The notes beneath the pieces are model-generated. The model saw only the letters and a program-made list of their open reading frames with translations, had not been told where the DNA came from and searched no databases. A DNA stretch of 20,448 nt, from the NCBI GenBank assembly GCA_026015225.1, contig JAOZGV010000103.1:1-20448 (forward strand), read 5' to 3'. The stretch comes from Candidatus Bathyarchaeota archaeon. GTDB lineage: Archaea > Thermoproteota > Bathyarchaeia > 40CM-2-53-6 > RBG-13-38-9. Positions 7,537 through 14,513 of the stretch are shown piece after piece (position 1 is the stretch's first letter; the number at the start of each line of letters is the position of its first letter). The position numbers and the translations under genes are program-made.

Positions 7537-8279
7537 GTCAACTCGAGGCAATCTATGCTCTCTGGTTAAGAGAGATTAAAGTATTCACTCGTGAGAGATC
7601 GAGAATTGTAACTTCTATATTTACTCCGATACTTTGGATATTCGTATTTGGAGGAGGATTAGGTTCCGCAATAAATATTGGAAATGTAAATTATCAAACT
7701 TTCATTTATCCTGGCATATTAGCAATGAGTGTGCTTTTTAGTTCTGTATTTTTTGGAGTGTATATTGTCTGGGATAGAAAGATAGACATCTTAAAGGAGG
7801 TTCTTGTTGCTCCAATTTCAAGAACTTCTATATTTGTAGGTAAAGTTCTGGGGGGCTGTACAGACTCTATGGTTCAAGCACTCATTATGCTATCCATTGG
7901 CTTTTTTGTCGGAGTCTATTTTACTCCAATGTCTTTTCTTGTCGCTTTTTTGATTTTATTTTTACTATCTCTGAGTCTTGTAAGTACAGGATTGATTATC
8001 GGATCTTTGATGGAGAGCCCAGAAGGATTTAATATGGTAATAAGTTTCTTAGTCTTTCCTTTGTTTCTTTTCAGTGGGGCTCTATTTCCTTTAGATAATC
8101 TTCCTTTATGGCTTTCTATTATTACGTACATAGACCCTGTAACCTATGGAGTCGATAGTCTCAGATTCGTGACTATAGGAATTTCAAAATTTCCGCTCTA
8201 CATTGATTTTTCCATTCTCATAGTATTTGCAACGATAATGTTCACTATAGGAACGATATCTTTTGAACGTATGAAGTAA
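7533..8279 (+). CDS. ABC-2 type exporter, permease subunit
   Basis: A 248-residue membrane protein of the ABC-2 permease family. After an amphipathic N-terminus (ALWLREIKVFTRERSRIV) there are about six membrane helices, including FTPILWIFVFGGGLG, YPGILAMSVLFSSVFFGVYI, SMVQALIMLSIGFFVGVYF, FLVAFLILFLLSLSLVSTGL, VISFLVFPLFLFSGALFPL and a C-terminal helix near FSILIVFATIMFTIGTI. The sequence ISFLVFPLFLFSGALFPLDNLP is characteristic of DrrB/NodJ-type permeases. It pairs with the preceding ATPase through an ATGA overlap. The length is normal for the family. Nothing indicates the cargo. Confidence 0.88.
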   Translation: MSQLEAIYALWLREIKVFTRERSRIVTSIFTPILWIFVFGGGLGSAINIGNVNYQTFIYPGILAMSVLFSSVFFGVYIVWDRKIDILKEVLVAPISRTSIFVGKVLGGCTDSMVQALIMLSIGFFVGVYFTPMSFLVAFLILFLLSLSLVSTGLIIGSLMESPEGFNMVISFLVFPLFLFSGALFPLDNLPLWLSIITYIDPVTYGVDSLRFVTIGISKFPLYIDFSILIVFATIMFTIGTISFERMK

Positions 8280-8344
8280 ACTCTCATCGGATAGCTTGAT
8301 GCTTACACAACAATTATACCTAATTAACTATATTGTTCATTGAT

Positions 8345-9046
8345 ATGCCAATTACCGAAGATGTAAAGAAAGAACTGAAAAAACTCGAAAATAAGAAATT
8401 AAAAGAATTGCTACAGGGATACTTTAAGACAGGGAAAGGCGAATATGGCGAAGGGGATATTTTTCTTGGAATAAAAATCGGGCCGCAAAGAGAGATAGCA
8501 GGCAGATACAAAGACCTTAGTTTAAAGGACATAGAAGGACTGCTCGATAGCAGGATACATGAGTACAGGCTTACAGCATTATTGATATTGATTAATAAAT
8601 ACAATAAAATCGATGAGAATGGAAAGAAAAAGGTATTCGAAACATACATGAAAAAAAGAGATAGAATAAATAACTGGGACTTGGTAGATTTATCAGCACC
8701 CAAAATAGTTGGAAGCTTCCTAGTTGACAAGGATAGAAAGATTTTGTATGATCTGGCAAAATCAGAGAATGTATGGGATCGAAGAATATCGATAATATCT
8801 ACATTCGCATTTATAAGAAGTTATGATTTCAAAGATGCCGTTTCATTAGCTGAGGTTCTTTTAAAAGATGAGCATGACCTAATACATAAGGCAGTCGGAT
8901 GGGTGCTTAGAGAGATAGGAAAAAAAGACCTCAATATTGAAGAAGAATTCTTGAAAAAGCACTATAAGGAGATGCCAAGAACAATGTTGAGATATTCTAT
9001 AGAAAGATTTGATAATAAAAAGAAAAAATTTTACATGCAGAAATAA
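8345..9046 (+). CDS. AlkD-like HEAT-repeat DNA glycosylase (DNA alkylation repair)
   Basis: A 233-residue all-helical protein of the DNA alkylation repair (AlkC/AlkD) family. Family landmarks are present: YFKTGKGEYGEGDIFLGIK near the N-terminus, NNWDLVDLSAP (109-119), VWDRRISIIST (143-153), HKAVGWVLREIGKKD (181-195), and MPRTMLRYSIERF near the end. By alignment from memory, W111, D115, R147 and W186 match the W109, D113, R148 and W187 known in Bacillus cereus AlkD, so glycosylase activity on 3- or 7-alkylpurines is likely. I chose the ATG at 8345; an in-frame TTG at 8333 is also open. A TATA-like CAATTATACC at 8311-8320 would give a leaderless or nearly leaderless message. It follows the exporter by 65 bases on the same strand but seems to be its own unit. 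Confidence 0.85.
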   Translation: MPITEDVKKELKKLENKKLKELLQGYFKTGKGEYGEGDIFLGIKIGPQREIAGRYKDLSLKDIEGLLDSRIHEYRLTALLILINKYNKIDENGKKKVFETYMKKRDRINNWDLVDLSAPKIVGSFLVDKDRKILYDLAKSENVWDRRISIISTFAFIRSYDFKDAVSLAEVLLKDEHDLIHKAVGWVLREIGKKDLNIEEEFLKKHYKEMPRTMLRYSIERFDNKKKKFYMQK

Positions 9047-9218
9047 ATTATACCCTTCTGCTTGCGCTAACATTAATCACATGGTTAGGTTAAAAAATCA
9101 ATTTCCAGTCTTTCCAAAAATGTAATGCGTGTGCTTATATTATCCTACAAATAAAAAGAAGTGAACGCGCGCGCTAAATAATTAAAACTGTTCTTTGATA
9201 CACGCTTTGAACTTTTTA
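9047..9218. other. Convergent spacer between AlkD-like and MFS genes
   Basis: A 172-base AT-rich spacer with no gene seen. It contains CG-alternating element b plus two weaker relatives, TTGCGCTAA at 9063-9071 and TGCGTGTGCTTA at 9126-9137. Confidence 0.5.
9166..9174. repeat. CG-alternating element, copy b
   Basis: CGCGCGCGC, followed by TAAA, in the convergent spacer between the AlkD-like gene and the MFS gene, 44 bases from the MFS stop codon. Confidence 0.85.
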
Positions 9219-10403
9219 TTAATTAGTCCTTAATAGAAGAGCTAGAAGAAAAGGGAGAAAAGCAAATATTGCCATGGTGGAGAAGGTAGTTGTCACGTTA
9301 TGCGTTAAATCTATGATAATCCCAATAAATAGCGGCCCCACAATCACACCGATATTTAAGCATGTATTCAATATACCATATCCAAAACCAATACTGCTTT
9401 CATCAAGAATTTCTGCTGGTAAAGCAAAAGTTGTAGGAGGAATGAATGCTGCTATCAAACCTAGGAACGCTATATTGAGAAATAGGATAATTCCTGAAAA
9501 AGCTGGGATGAAGAAAAGTGAGACGGCCATACCTAAAGCTGATATCATGATTAACGTTCTTCGTTTTCCAAATCTATCTGAAACAAAGCCTGTAAGGGGT
9601 GCAATGAGTGCCCCTATCATTAGCAAACTCGATAAAAAATTTGAATGCGTTGAAGGCATCGACCAATAATCCTCAAAAAGTTTAGGACCCCATGTGGTAA
9701 ATGAGATCACAGCCATATTGAAACAAGCCCAAATTAAGCCAATGAGCCATATTCGCCCATTTTTTAAACTAGAAAGGGAGAACTTGGATTTTATTTTCTT
9801 TGATGAATTTCCCCCTTCATGGATAAAAAATGCCCAAACTAAAAAAGCAGAAATACTAAAAACTAAAGGTATCCAAAGGATATGTCTCCAATTTAAGGTA
9901 GATTCAAATCTTCCGAGAATATTAAAGGAGGTAATTGTTGCTATAGGCATGTTAAGACCGAATATACCCATAGCTAATCCCCTCTCTTCTGTCTTGAATA
10001 TTTGTGCAATTAGAGCCAATGTGGAAACAAGTGTGATGGCCCCTCCCAGACCTATTATTGCCCTACCAACTATCAAAAGTATATAGGAAGTAGGAAAAAC
10101 ACATATTATCCCACCAATACAAATGAAGAATAATCCTACTAAACCCATATTTTTGAGACCAAATTTATCGATAATAACTCCGCCTATTATTGAGAAAAAT
10201 ACAGCTGGAAGAGCAACAGCCAACATAAGCATGCTTGCGGTTGCATGGTTTATATTATACACTTTCATTATCGCTGACATTAAAGGAGGAATTGACTGCA
10301 TCGAAATTAAAAAAGCGAAAGATGCTAAGTAGCCAACAAATAGTTTTACCCACCGATTAACTACAAGAAATGAATAACTTAGATTCAATGTTTTATCCCT
10401 CAA
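9219..10403 (-). CDS. Major facilitator superfamily transporter
   Basis: A 394-residue protein with about 12 hydrophobic segments in two sixfold halves, the usual MFS plan. The loop between helices 2 and 3 reads GGVIIDKFGLKNMG, a form of the MFS signature GxxxDrxGrr; the equivalent loop in the second half reads GFVSDRFGKRRT. Helix 4 region contains GRAIIGLGGAITLVS. The family moves small solutes by proton-coupled exchange or symport; the layout (short loops, no long insert) resembles nitrate/cyanate or sugar-phosphate type carriers, but the substrate cannot be assigned. The start is TTG at 10403, with no Shine-Dalgarno seen. It is divergent from the EamA transporter across a 307-base spacer. 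Confidence 0.85.
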   Translation of the reverse strand: MRDKTLNLSYSFLVVNRWVKLFVGYLASFAFLISMQSIPPLMSAIMKVYNINHATASMLMLAVALPAVFFSIIGGVIIDKFGLKNMGLVGLFFICIGGIICVFPTSYILLIVGRAIIGLGGAITLVSTLALIAQIFKTEERGLAMGIFGLNMPIATITSFNILGRFESTLNWRHILWIPLVFSISAFLVWAFFIHEGGNSSKKIKSKFSLSSLKNGRIWLIGLIWACFNMAVISFTTWGPKLFEDYWSMPSTHSNFLSSLLMIGALIAPLTGFVSDRFGKRRTLIMISALGMAVSLFFIPAFSGIILFLNIAFLGLIAAFIPPTTFALPAEILDESSIGFGYGILNTCLNIGVIVGPLFIGIIIDLTHNVTTTFSTMAIFAFLPFLLALLLRTN

Positions 10404-10507
10404 ATTGATATTGCTTAACTACTCAGAATTAAAATTGTTGTTAACTTACTTGTTGTATAATTATAATTTGAAAGTATCTTGAGGGCGTATATTGATAAGA
10501 TGGTGGT

Positions 10508-10521
10508 TAGCGCGCGCGCTA
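10508..10521. repeat. CG-alternating palindrome, copy c
   Basis: TAGCGCGCGCGCTA is a perfect 14-bp palindrome in the divergent spacer between two transporter genes; a partial second copy (ACACGCGCTA) starts four bases after it. Confidence 0.9.
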
Positions 10522-10540
10522 GTGACACGCGCTATTTACC

Positions 10541-10554
10541 GTGTATGTATACAC
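10541..10554. promoter_or_regulatory. Inverted repeat, possible operator
   Basis: GTGTAT and ATACAC are exact inverted halves separated by GT, between the CG palindrome and the EamA promoter. It could be an operator for the divergent transporter pair. Confidence 0.35.
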
Positions 10555-10655
10555 TATTTCTTCTTTTATCTCCTTAGTAAATTCTGTGTTTGCGCATCAA
10601 GGTACCTGAGAATATATGTCTACCTGTTTTAGCATATGTAGTAATCGTATAAAAG

Positions 10656-10669
10656 AAATATATATAAAT
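10656..10669 (+). promoter_or_regulatory. TATA box of the EamA transporter gene
   Basis: AAATATATATAAAT is a strong archaeal TATA-type element. Transcription would begin about 25 bases on (near 10690), leaving a short leader with TGAGG at 10699-10703, seven bases before the ATG. Confidence 0.6.
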
Positions 10670-10710
10670 CCCTTAATTTGGAAAGTAATTTCCTTCATTG
10701 AGGTTTTTTG

Positions 10711-11598
10711 ATGATCGGTGAGATCTCGGCTTTATTTGCCGCCATTTGCTGGGCTGTAGCTGCAGTCCTATACAAGAAAGCTTTGCGAAACACCAATATT
10801 CTTGTAGCAAACCTTGTGAGAACAGTATTTGCAGCACTACTTCTTCTTGTTATATTTTCAGCAACACAAGGACAATCATCAACTATAACATTCAATCAAT
10901 TAGCTTTAATCATAATCGCTGGTATCATTAGCGTGATCACAGGAGACACATTCTATTTTATGGGATTGAAGAAACTTGGAGTCTCACGGACTCAATCCAT
11001 ATCAAGCTCTTATCCATTCTATTCGATGCTTCTAGCAGCCATGTTCCTTAATGAAGAACTCTCATTTACTATAGCCATTGGGACTCCTCTAATTGTGGTA
11101 GGAATAATTCTAGTAAGTCTAAGTAAGAATGAGAGGAATGATACAAATCCTAATGGAACGGTTAAGCGCTCTGGAGTTATATCGCCCATTGTCGCGGCTG
11201 TTTTTTGGAGCATAGGTCTCATAACTTTCAAGATAGTATTAAATTATGGCAACATCGATCCAATTTTTCTAACCTTTATCAGCAGAATAGCAATTCTTCC
11301 TTTCCTATTTTTCGCAGTAGTGGCAACTGGAGAATCAAATCAATTAAGAAAGTTAGCCAAAAACGATATTATTATCCTTGCGATAGCCGGGATGCTTGGA
11401 ATCGGTCTTGGAACGATATTTCTATTCGTAAGTTTAGCTCTATTAGATGCCTCTATAGCGATCCCCCTTTCATCAATAAGTCCTTTCCTCTCCCTAATGC
11501 TTGCATCGCTTTATGCTGGAGAGAAGATGAGGCCTAAAATTGTTATAGGAACATCCCTCATAGTAACAGGGATAATCTTATTGACATTTTATGCTTGA
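10711..11598 (+). CDS. EamA/DMT-family transporter
   Basis: A 295-residue protein with about ten membrane helices in two repeated EamA halves: the first opens EISALFAAICWAVAAVLYKKAL, the second opens VISPIVAAVFWSIGLITFK. Each half ends in the typical EamA pattern (SYPFYSMLLAAMFLNEELSF in the first, ISPFLSLMLASLYAGEKM in the second, followed by GTSLIVTGIILL). Drug/metabolite transporters of this group export amino acids, nucleosides or other metabolites; the substrate is unknown. I chose the ATG at 10711 over the TTG one codon upstream because TGAGG lies seven bases before it and a strong TATA box precedes it. It is divergent from the MFS gene and stands alone. Confidence 0.88.
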   Translation: MIGEISALFAAICWAVAAVLYKKALRNTNILVANLVRTVFAALLLLVIFSATQGQSSTITFNQLALIIIAGIISVITGDTFYFMGLKKLGVSRTQSISSSYPFYSMLLAAMFLNEELSFTIAIGTPLIVVGIILVSLSKNERNDTNPNGTVKRSGVISPIVAAVFWSIGLITFKIVLNYGNIDPIFLTFISRIAILPFLFFAVVATGESNQLRKLAKNDIIILAIAGMLGIGLGTIFLFVSLALLDASIAIPLSSISPFLSLMLASLYAGEKMRPKIVIGTSLIVTGIILLTFYA

Positions 11599-11696
11599 TA
11601 AAACGAGAAAATCTTGAGCATGAGTTCTCACTACTTTCACTTCAAAGTTAATCTGTATTAAGAAAAAAGAAGTAACGCTGTTTCATTGAAGGTGAA

Positions 11697-11709
11697 AGCG
11701 CGCCCGCTA
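11697..11709. repeat. CG-alternating element, copy d (one base altered)
   Basis: AGCGCGCCCGCTA differs from the consensus by one C in place of G, and is followed by AAAAAA. It lies 98 bases after the EamA stop codon. Confidence 0.75.
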
Positions 11710-11763
11710 AAAAACAATCATCATACTACATAATCGATAACCTTATTAAGACGATCAAACATT

Positions 11764-11815
11764 ATGCCACACAGAACAATCAGAGAAGTCGCGGATCCAT
11801 TGGATTTTGTGGCAT
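11764..11815 (+). ncRNA. Candidate structured RNA element, hairpin 1 before DEAD-box gene
   Basis: ATGCCACA (11764-11771) and TGTGGCAT (11808-11815) are a perfect 8-bp inverted repeat; inside, ATCC-ATT-GGAT gives a smaller hairpin. A DNA operator is the alternative, and no known RNA family was recognised. Confidence 0.35.
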
Positions 11816-11834
11816 TCCAGCATTCGTAAATAAA

Positions 11835-11879
11835 ACAAGATATTTAATTTAGAGATGTAACGGTGCATCTTAATCTTGT
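11835..11879 (+). ncRNA. Candidate leader hairpin 2 before DEAD-box gene
   Basis: ACAAGAT (11835-11841) pairs with ATCTTGT (11873-11879), and inside it AGATG (11853-11857) pairs with CATCT (11866-11870) around an 8-base loop. The structure ends 46 bases before the ribosome site. A TATA-like TATTTAA inside it means part of it could be promoter rather than transcript. Confidence 0.35.
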
Positions 11880-11925
11880 GTAAAGGATTGCATTGATGCG
11901 AATCCACCGATCTAGACTTTTGAAC

Positions 11926-11932
11926 AAGGAGG
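11926..11932 (+). promoter_or_regulatory. Ribosome binding site that decides the DEAD-box start
   Basis: AAGGAGG, 11 bases before the ATG at 11944, is the strongest Shine-Dalgarno site in the window and argues against the upstream in-frame TTG/ATG at 11893-11898. Confidence 0.75.
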
Positions 11933-11943
11933 AAATAGTTAAT

Positions 11944-13119
11944 ATGAGTAATTTTCAAGATTTAGCGCTTATTCCAGATGTTAAGATTCGATTGAAAGAA
12001 TTAGAGTTTGACGAGTTATTTCCCATTCAGGAGAAGGCGATCTCTCCTATTCTTAAAGGTCGAGATGTGATAGGTCAAGCAAAAACAGGAACAGGAAAAA
12101 CTGCAGCGTACGCTATACCAATCATAGAGAAACTCCGTAAAAAAAACGGAGTCCAAGCCTTAATAATTATTCCGACAAGGGAACTCGCTCAACAAGTAGT
12201 AAACCAATTTAAAGATATAGCTAAGTATACCCCCTTTCGTTTTTTGGCAATATTCGGTGGAGAACCTATAGGAAGACAGATTAGGGAGATTCCAAAAGCT
12301 GATGTGGTAATGGGGACGCCTGGGAGGCTTATTGATCACCTCGCCCGAGGTACTTTACACTTTAATGAAACAGAGATTCTAGTGATAGATGAAGCTGATA
12401 GAATGCTTGACATGGGTTTCATCGATGATGTACGGTTCATCATCGGTCATCTACCAAAAAATAGACAGACTTGTATGTTTTCGGCCACTATGCCAGAGGA
12501 GGTAACTCGGCTCGCTAAAGCATCTATGAACAATCCAGTAAAGATCTTTGTTGATGAAGATGAGATCTCAGTTGAAAGTATAGAGCAGCTCTACTGTTTG
12601 GTAGAGCGTAGACGTAAGCTCCAAACATTAAGCGAGTTAATCCATCAGTTTAGATGGAAAAAAATTCTTATATTTGTTGCAACTCGCAGACAAGCTGACT
12701 GGCTAACAGAAAAACTCAACAGAGTGACCGCTGTGCAGAAACTTCATGGGGGATTAACTCAGTCTCGAAGAAACTTCGTGATGCAACGGTTTAGAAATTT
12801 TGAGAAGAGTATTATAGTCGCTACGGATCTAGCTGCCAGAGGTATAGACATCACAGACATAGATTGTATCATAAACTATGATATGCCACAAGAACCTCTC
12901 ACATACTTCCATCGAATAGGCAGAACAGGACGTGCTGGAGGACAAGGAACTTCTATATCCATCGTATCATACGAGGATAGATCTATGCTTGCAACTATAA
13001 AATCCTTCACAAACATTCAGCTAAAGGAATTAACTAGGAAACATCGCGACAATCAAAGATTTGGTACATGGATGAAAGGATCTCCAGAATCCAGTCAATT
13101 TGTCGAGGAGTTCTTTTAA
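11944..13119 (+). CDS. DEAD-box ATP-dependent RNA helicase
   Basis: A 391-residue minimal DEAD-box helicase. The Q motif region holds F26, P27 and Q29; motif I is AKTGTGKT (46-53); motif Ia PTRELAQ (77-83); Ib TPGR (125-128); motif II DEAD (149-152); motif III SAT (180-182). In the second RecA domain ATDLAARGIDI and HRIGRTGRAG are motifs V and VI. The C-terminal tail is short, so specificity from an added RNA-binding domain is not evident. Such enzymes remodel RNA in ribosome assembly, decay or cold adaptation. The ATG at 11944 follows a strong AAGGAGG; an upstream extension of 17 residues is open but poorly supported. The long leader with two possible stems suggests post-transcriptional or cold-type control, as reported for some archaeal DEAD-box genes; that is inference. 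Confidence 0.93.
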   Translation: MSNFQDLALIPDVKIRLKELEFDELFPIQEKAISPILKGRDVIGQAKTGTGKTAAYAIPIIEKLRKKNGVQALIIIPTRELAQQVVNQFKDIAKYTPFRFLAIFGGEPIGRQIREIPKADVVMGTPGRLIDHLARGTLHFNETEILVIDEADRMLDMGFIDDVRFIIGHLPKNRQTCMFSATMPEEVTRLAKASMNNPVKIFVDEDEISVESIEQLYCLVERRRKLQTLSELIHQFRWKKILIFVATRRQADWLTEKLNRVTAVQKLHGGLTQSRRNFVMQRFRNFEKSIIVATDLAARGIDITDIDCIINYDMPQEPLTYFHRIGRTGRAGGQGTSISIVSYEDRSMLATIKSFTNIQLKELTRKHRDNQRFGTWMKGSPESSQFVEEFF

Positions 13120-13136
13120 TGTTTCAAGTTCAGTAG

Positions 13137-13147
13137 AGCGTGCGCTA
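13137..13147. repeat. CG-alternating element, copy e (degenerate)
   Basis: AGCGTGCGCTA, a variant with T for C, 17 bases after the DEAD-box stop and before the OB-fold gene. Confidence 0.6.
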
Positions 13148-13209
13148 ATGAAAATTCAGAGTGAGACAACCTAATATAGGATGATTTTGTTAAAAGTTCT
13201 ACGAGAGAG

Positions 13210-13869
13210 ATGTTGCACTATGGGCGGGGAAGACCTCGCGGTCAGCGGCAATCTATGGCCGAAATGGCTCGTCTCTGGTATTTGATCAGAGTTTCGGAGA
13301 AACATGAACTAGAAACACACAAATTTCTTGCATGTTTTCTAGATGCATGGGCACATGAGAAATCATCGTGCAAAGGTATATCGATCCAATGCCGCCAAAA
13401 GACAAAGAATGATGGGGTCTTTCTCGTAACGCAAGGTCAAAAAATAATTACGCAACTAATTCTCAGTGATACGGCATTGAAACATATGTCAGATGTTGAT
13501 CTTGCAAGTTTTCCAAGGAATAAATTCAGGTCAATTATGAAAATCGAAAAGAAGCGACCGGTCGACATGCAAATCAAAGATGTAAATTCAGGAATCAAAT
13601 GGGTCAATCTGAAAGCTAAGGTTGTCGAAAAATCAATCGCGAAAACGGTCTACTCGAGATTCGGTACCCCTCTCAGTGTATCGAATGCTACAATTTCCGA
13701 TAACACTGGTTTTATTAAGTTGCCACTTTGGAACGATCAAATAAAAATGCTCTCTATTGGTGACATGGTTCAAATTGAGAACGGACGAATAAGAACGTAT
13801 AGAGGAGAACTTCAAGTAAGCGTTAGCAAAAAAAGCAAACTTATGGTTATCGGGAACCAATCAAAATGA
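13210..13869 (+). CDS. OB-fold nucleic-acid-binding protein (RPA/SSB-like C-terminal domain)
   Basis: A 219-residue protein. The C-terminal part (about 120-215) is a clear single-strand-binding OB fold: QIKDVNSGIKWVNLKAKVVE, then VSNATISDNTGFIKLPLWND, then LSIGDMVQIENGRIRTYRGE and LQVSVSKKSKLMVI. The DxTG followed by hydrophobic-x-LW pattern is typical of archaeal RPA and SSB domains. The first 20 residues are rich in Gly and Arg (GRGRPRGQRQ), perhaps a nucleic-acid-binding tail; the region 20-115 has no fold I recognise. G+C is visibly higher over the first 75 bases. An in-frame ATG at 13255 would remove the Arg/Gly tail. It follows the DEAD-box helicase on the same strand, 90 bases away, but a CG-alternating element between them makes a single operon uncertain. 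It might bind ssDNA or RNA. Confidence 0.75.
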   Translation: MLHYGRGRPRGQRQSMAEMARLWYLIRVSEKHELETHKFLACFLDAWAHEKSSCKGISIQCRQKTKNDGVFLVTQGQKIITQLILSDTALKHMSDVDLASFPRNKFRSIMKIEKKRPVDMQIKDVNSGIKWVNLKAKVVEKSIAKTVYSRFGTPLSVSNATISDNTGFIKLPLWNDQIKMLSIGDMVQIENGRIRTYRGELQVSVSKKSKLMVIGNQSK

Positions 13870-13882
13870 GAGCTACGCATTT

Positions 13883-13896
13883 TTAGCGCGCGCTAA
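13883..13896. repeat. CG-alternating palindrome, copy f
   Basis: TTAGCGCGCGCTAA is a perfect 14-bp palindrome and the best consensus copy, preceded by TT. It lies in the 56-base convergent spacer between the OB-fold gene and rimI, so it is close to both stop codons. Confidence 0.92.
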
Positions 13897-13925
13897 GGAA
13901 AGCATAAGCTATTCTAACGTGTGTA

Positions 13926-14462
13926 CTAAAGCTCTTTCGTCATTATTATTGCATCTTCATTGAAATAATATCTTAATTTTCGTCCTTTCTCCAAAAATCC
14001 AAGCTTTGAGTAAAAACTTCTAGCTATAGAATTTGATCTTCTCACTTCCAACCAGACATCTTCTGACCTTTTCTCTTTTAAATACGCAACGATTGCTTTA
14101 GCTAATACTGTGCCGATTCCCTTACATCTGAATTCTGGATGTACTGCTAAATTCAACAAATGCCCTCGTCTTTTTGAACGAAAATCACGAAATCCTAAGC
14201 TTGTGATGATTTCAGCAACAATATAGCCTAGAACTTCACCATTCCTCACTGCTACAAGAAATCCATTAGGATCTCTTTCATGTATATTCATAAAGTCCAT
14301 AGCAGTCCAAGGATGTGGGAAAGATCTCTCTTCTATGTAGTATATACGATCAAGATCTGTAAGTTGAAAAGGCCTAATCTGGATATCTAATTTAGGATTT
14401 TCCTGTTTCTTAGAGTGTGGATTCGCACGAACCAAAATTAAAGCACTTAAAGTTATTATCAA
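13926..14462 (-). CDS. rimI: RimI-type GNAT protein N-alpha-acetyltransferase
   Basis: A 178-residue GNAT enzyme. It opens with IQIRPFQLTDLDRIYYIEERSFPHPWT, the N-terminal pattern of RimI; then HLLNLAVHPEFRCKGIG (the RxxGxG acetyl-CoA-binding motif, R/C-K-G-I-G), VWLEVRRSNSIARSFYSKLGF (motif B and the Tyr/Phe near the thioester), and a C-terminal RKLRYYFNEDAIIM. RimI acetylates the N-terminal residue of ribosomal protein S18 in bacteria; archaeal homologues act as the general N-terminal acetyltransferase (Ard1/Nat-like), probably with broad specificity. The start is TTG at 14462; a second TTG at 14435 would remove nine residues and fits a shared TATA-like element (14474-14485) somewhat better. 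It is divergent from the phosphatase, 51 bases apart. Confidence 0.85.
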   Translation of the reverse strand: MIITLSALILVRANPHSKKQENPKLDIQIRPFQLTDLDRIYYIEERSFPHPWTAMDFMNIHERDPNGFLVAVRNGEVLGYIVAEIITSLGFRDFRSKRRGHLLNLAVHPEFRCKGIGTVLAKAIVAYLKEKRSEDVWLEVRRSNSIARSFYSKLGFLEKGRKLRYYFNEDAIIMTKEL

Positions 14463-14470
14463 GTTTCAAA

Positions 14471-14487
14471 TTTCTATATTAATAGAG
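14471..14487. promoter_or_regulatory. Shared TATA-like element between rimI and the phosphatase gene
   Basis: The AT-rich stretch CTATATTAATAG is near-symmetric and lies about 30-40 bases before the phosphatase ATG, and would serve the plus-strand gene with a short leader. It may also act on the opposite strand for rimI. Confidence 0.4.
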
Positions 14488-14513
14488 AAAAATACTTCTT
14501 ATTTGAGTTTTAA

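Larger units (their letters stand above)
10404..10710. other. Divergent spacer between MFS and EamA transporters
   Basis: No coding region is supported in these 307 bases. They hold a TATA-like TATAATTATAAT near 10454-10468 suited to the MFS gene on the minus strand, CG-alternating element c (10508-10521) with a second partial copy GACACGCGCTA (10524-10534), an inverted repeat GTGTAT/ATACAC (10541-10554), and the TATA box of the EamA gene (10656-10669). Confidence 0.55.
11599..11943. other. Leader and spacer before the DEAD-box gene
   Basis: In these 345 bases I find no supported gene. GAGAA and TTCTC around 11605-11627 form a weak stem just past the EamA stop. Further on lie CG-alternating element d (11697-11709), an 8-bp inverted repeat (11764-11815), a nested hairpin (11835-11879), and the ribosome site of the helicase gene. 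Confidence 0.5.

Noticed and set aside
8320..8730. Long antisense open frame over the AlkD-like gene
   Set aside because: It mirrors a well-supported HEAT-repeat gene on the plus strand and shows only low-complexity Ser/Phe composition.
9274..10332. Plus-strand open frames over the MFS gene
   Set aside because: They are complements of transmembrane-helix codons in the real minus-strand gene and have no family motifs.
10825..11590. Fusion or frameshift in the EamA gene
   Set aside because: Both EamA repeats are complete and in one frame, so the two halves are the normal family duplication.
13883..13896. CG elements as Rho-independent terminators
   Set aside because: T-runs are on different sides and not at all copies, a loopless palindrome makes a poor hairpin, and copies in divergent spacers have no 3' end nearby. 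Some copies may still affect termination.
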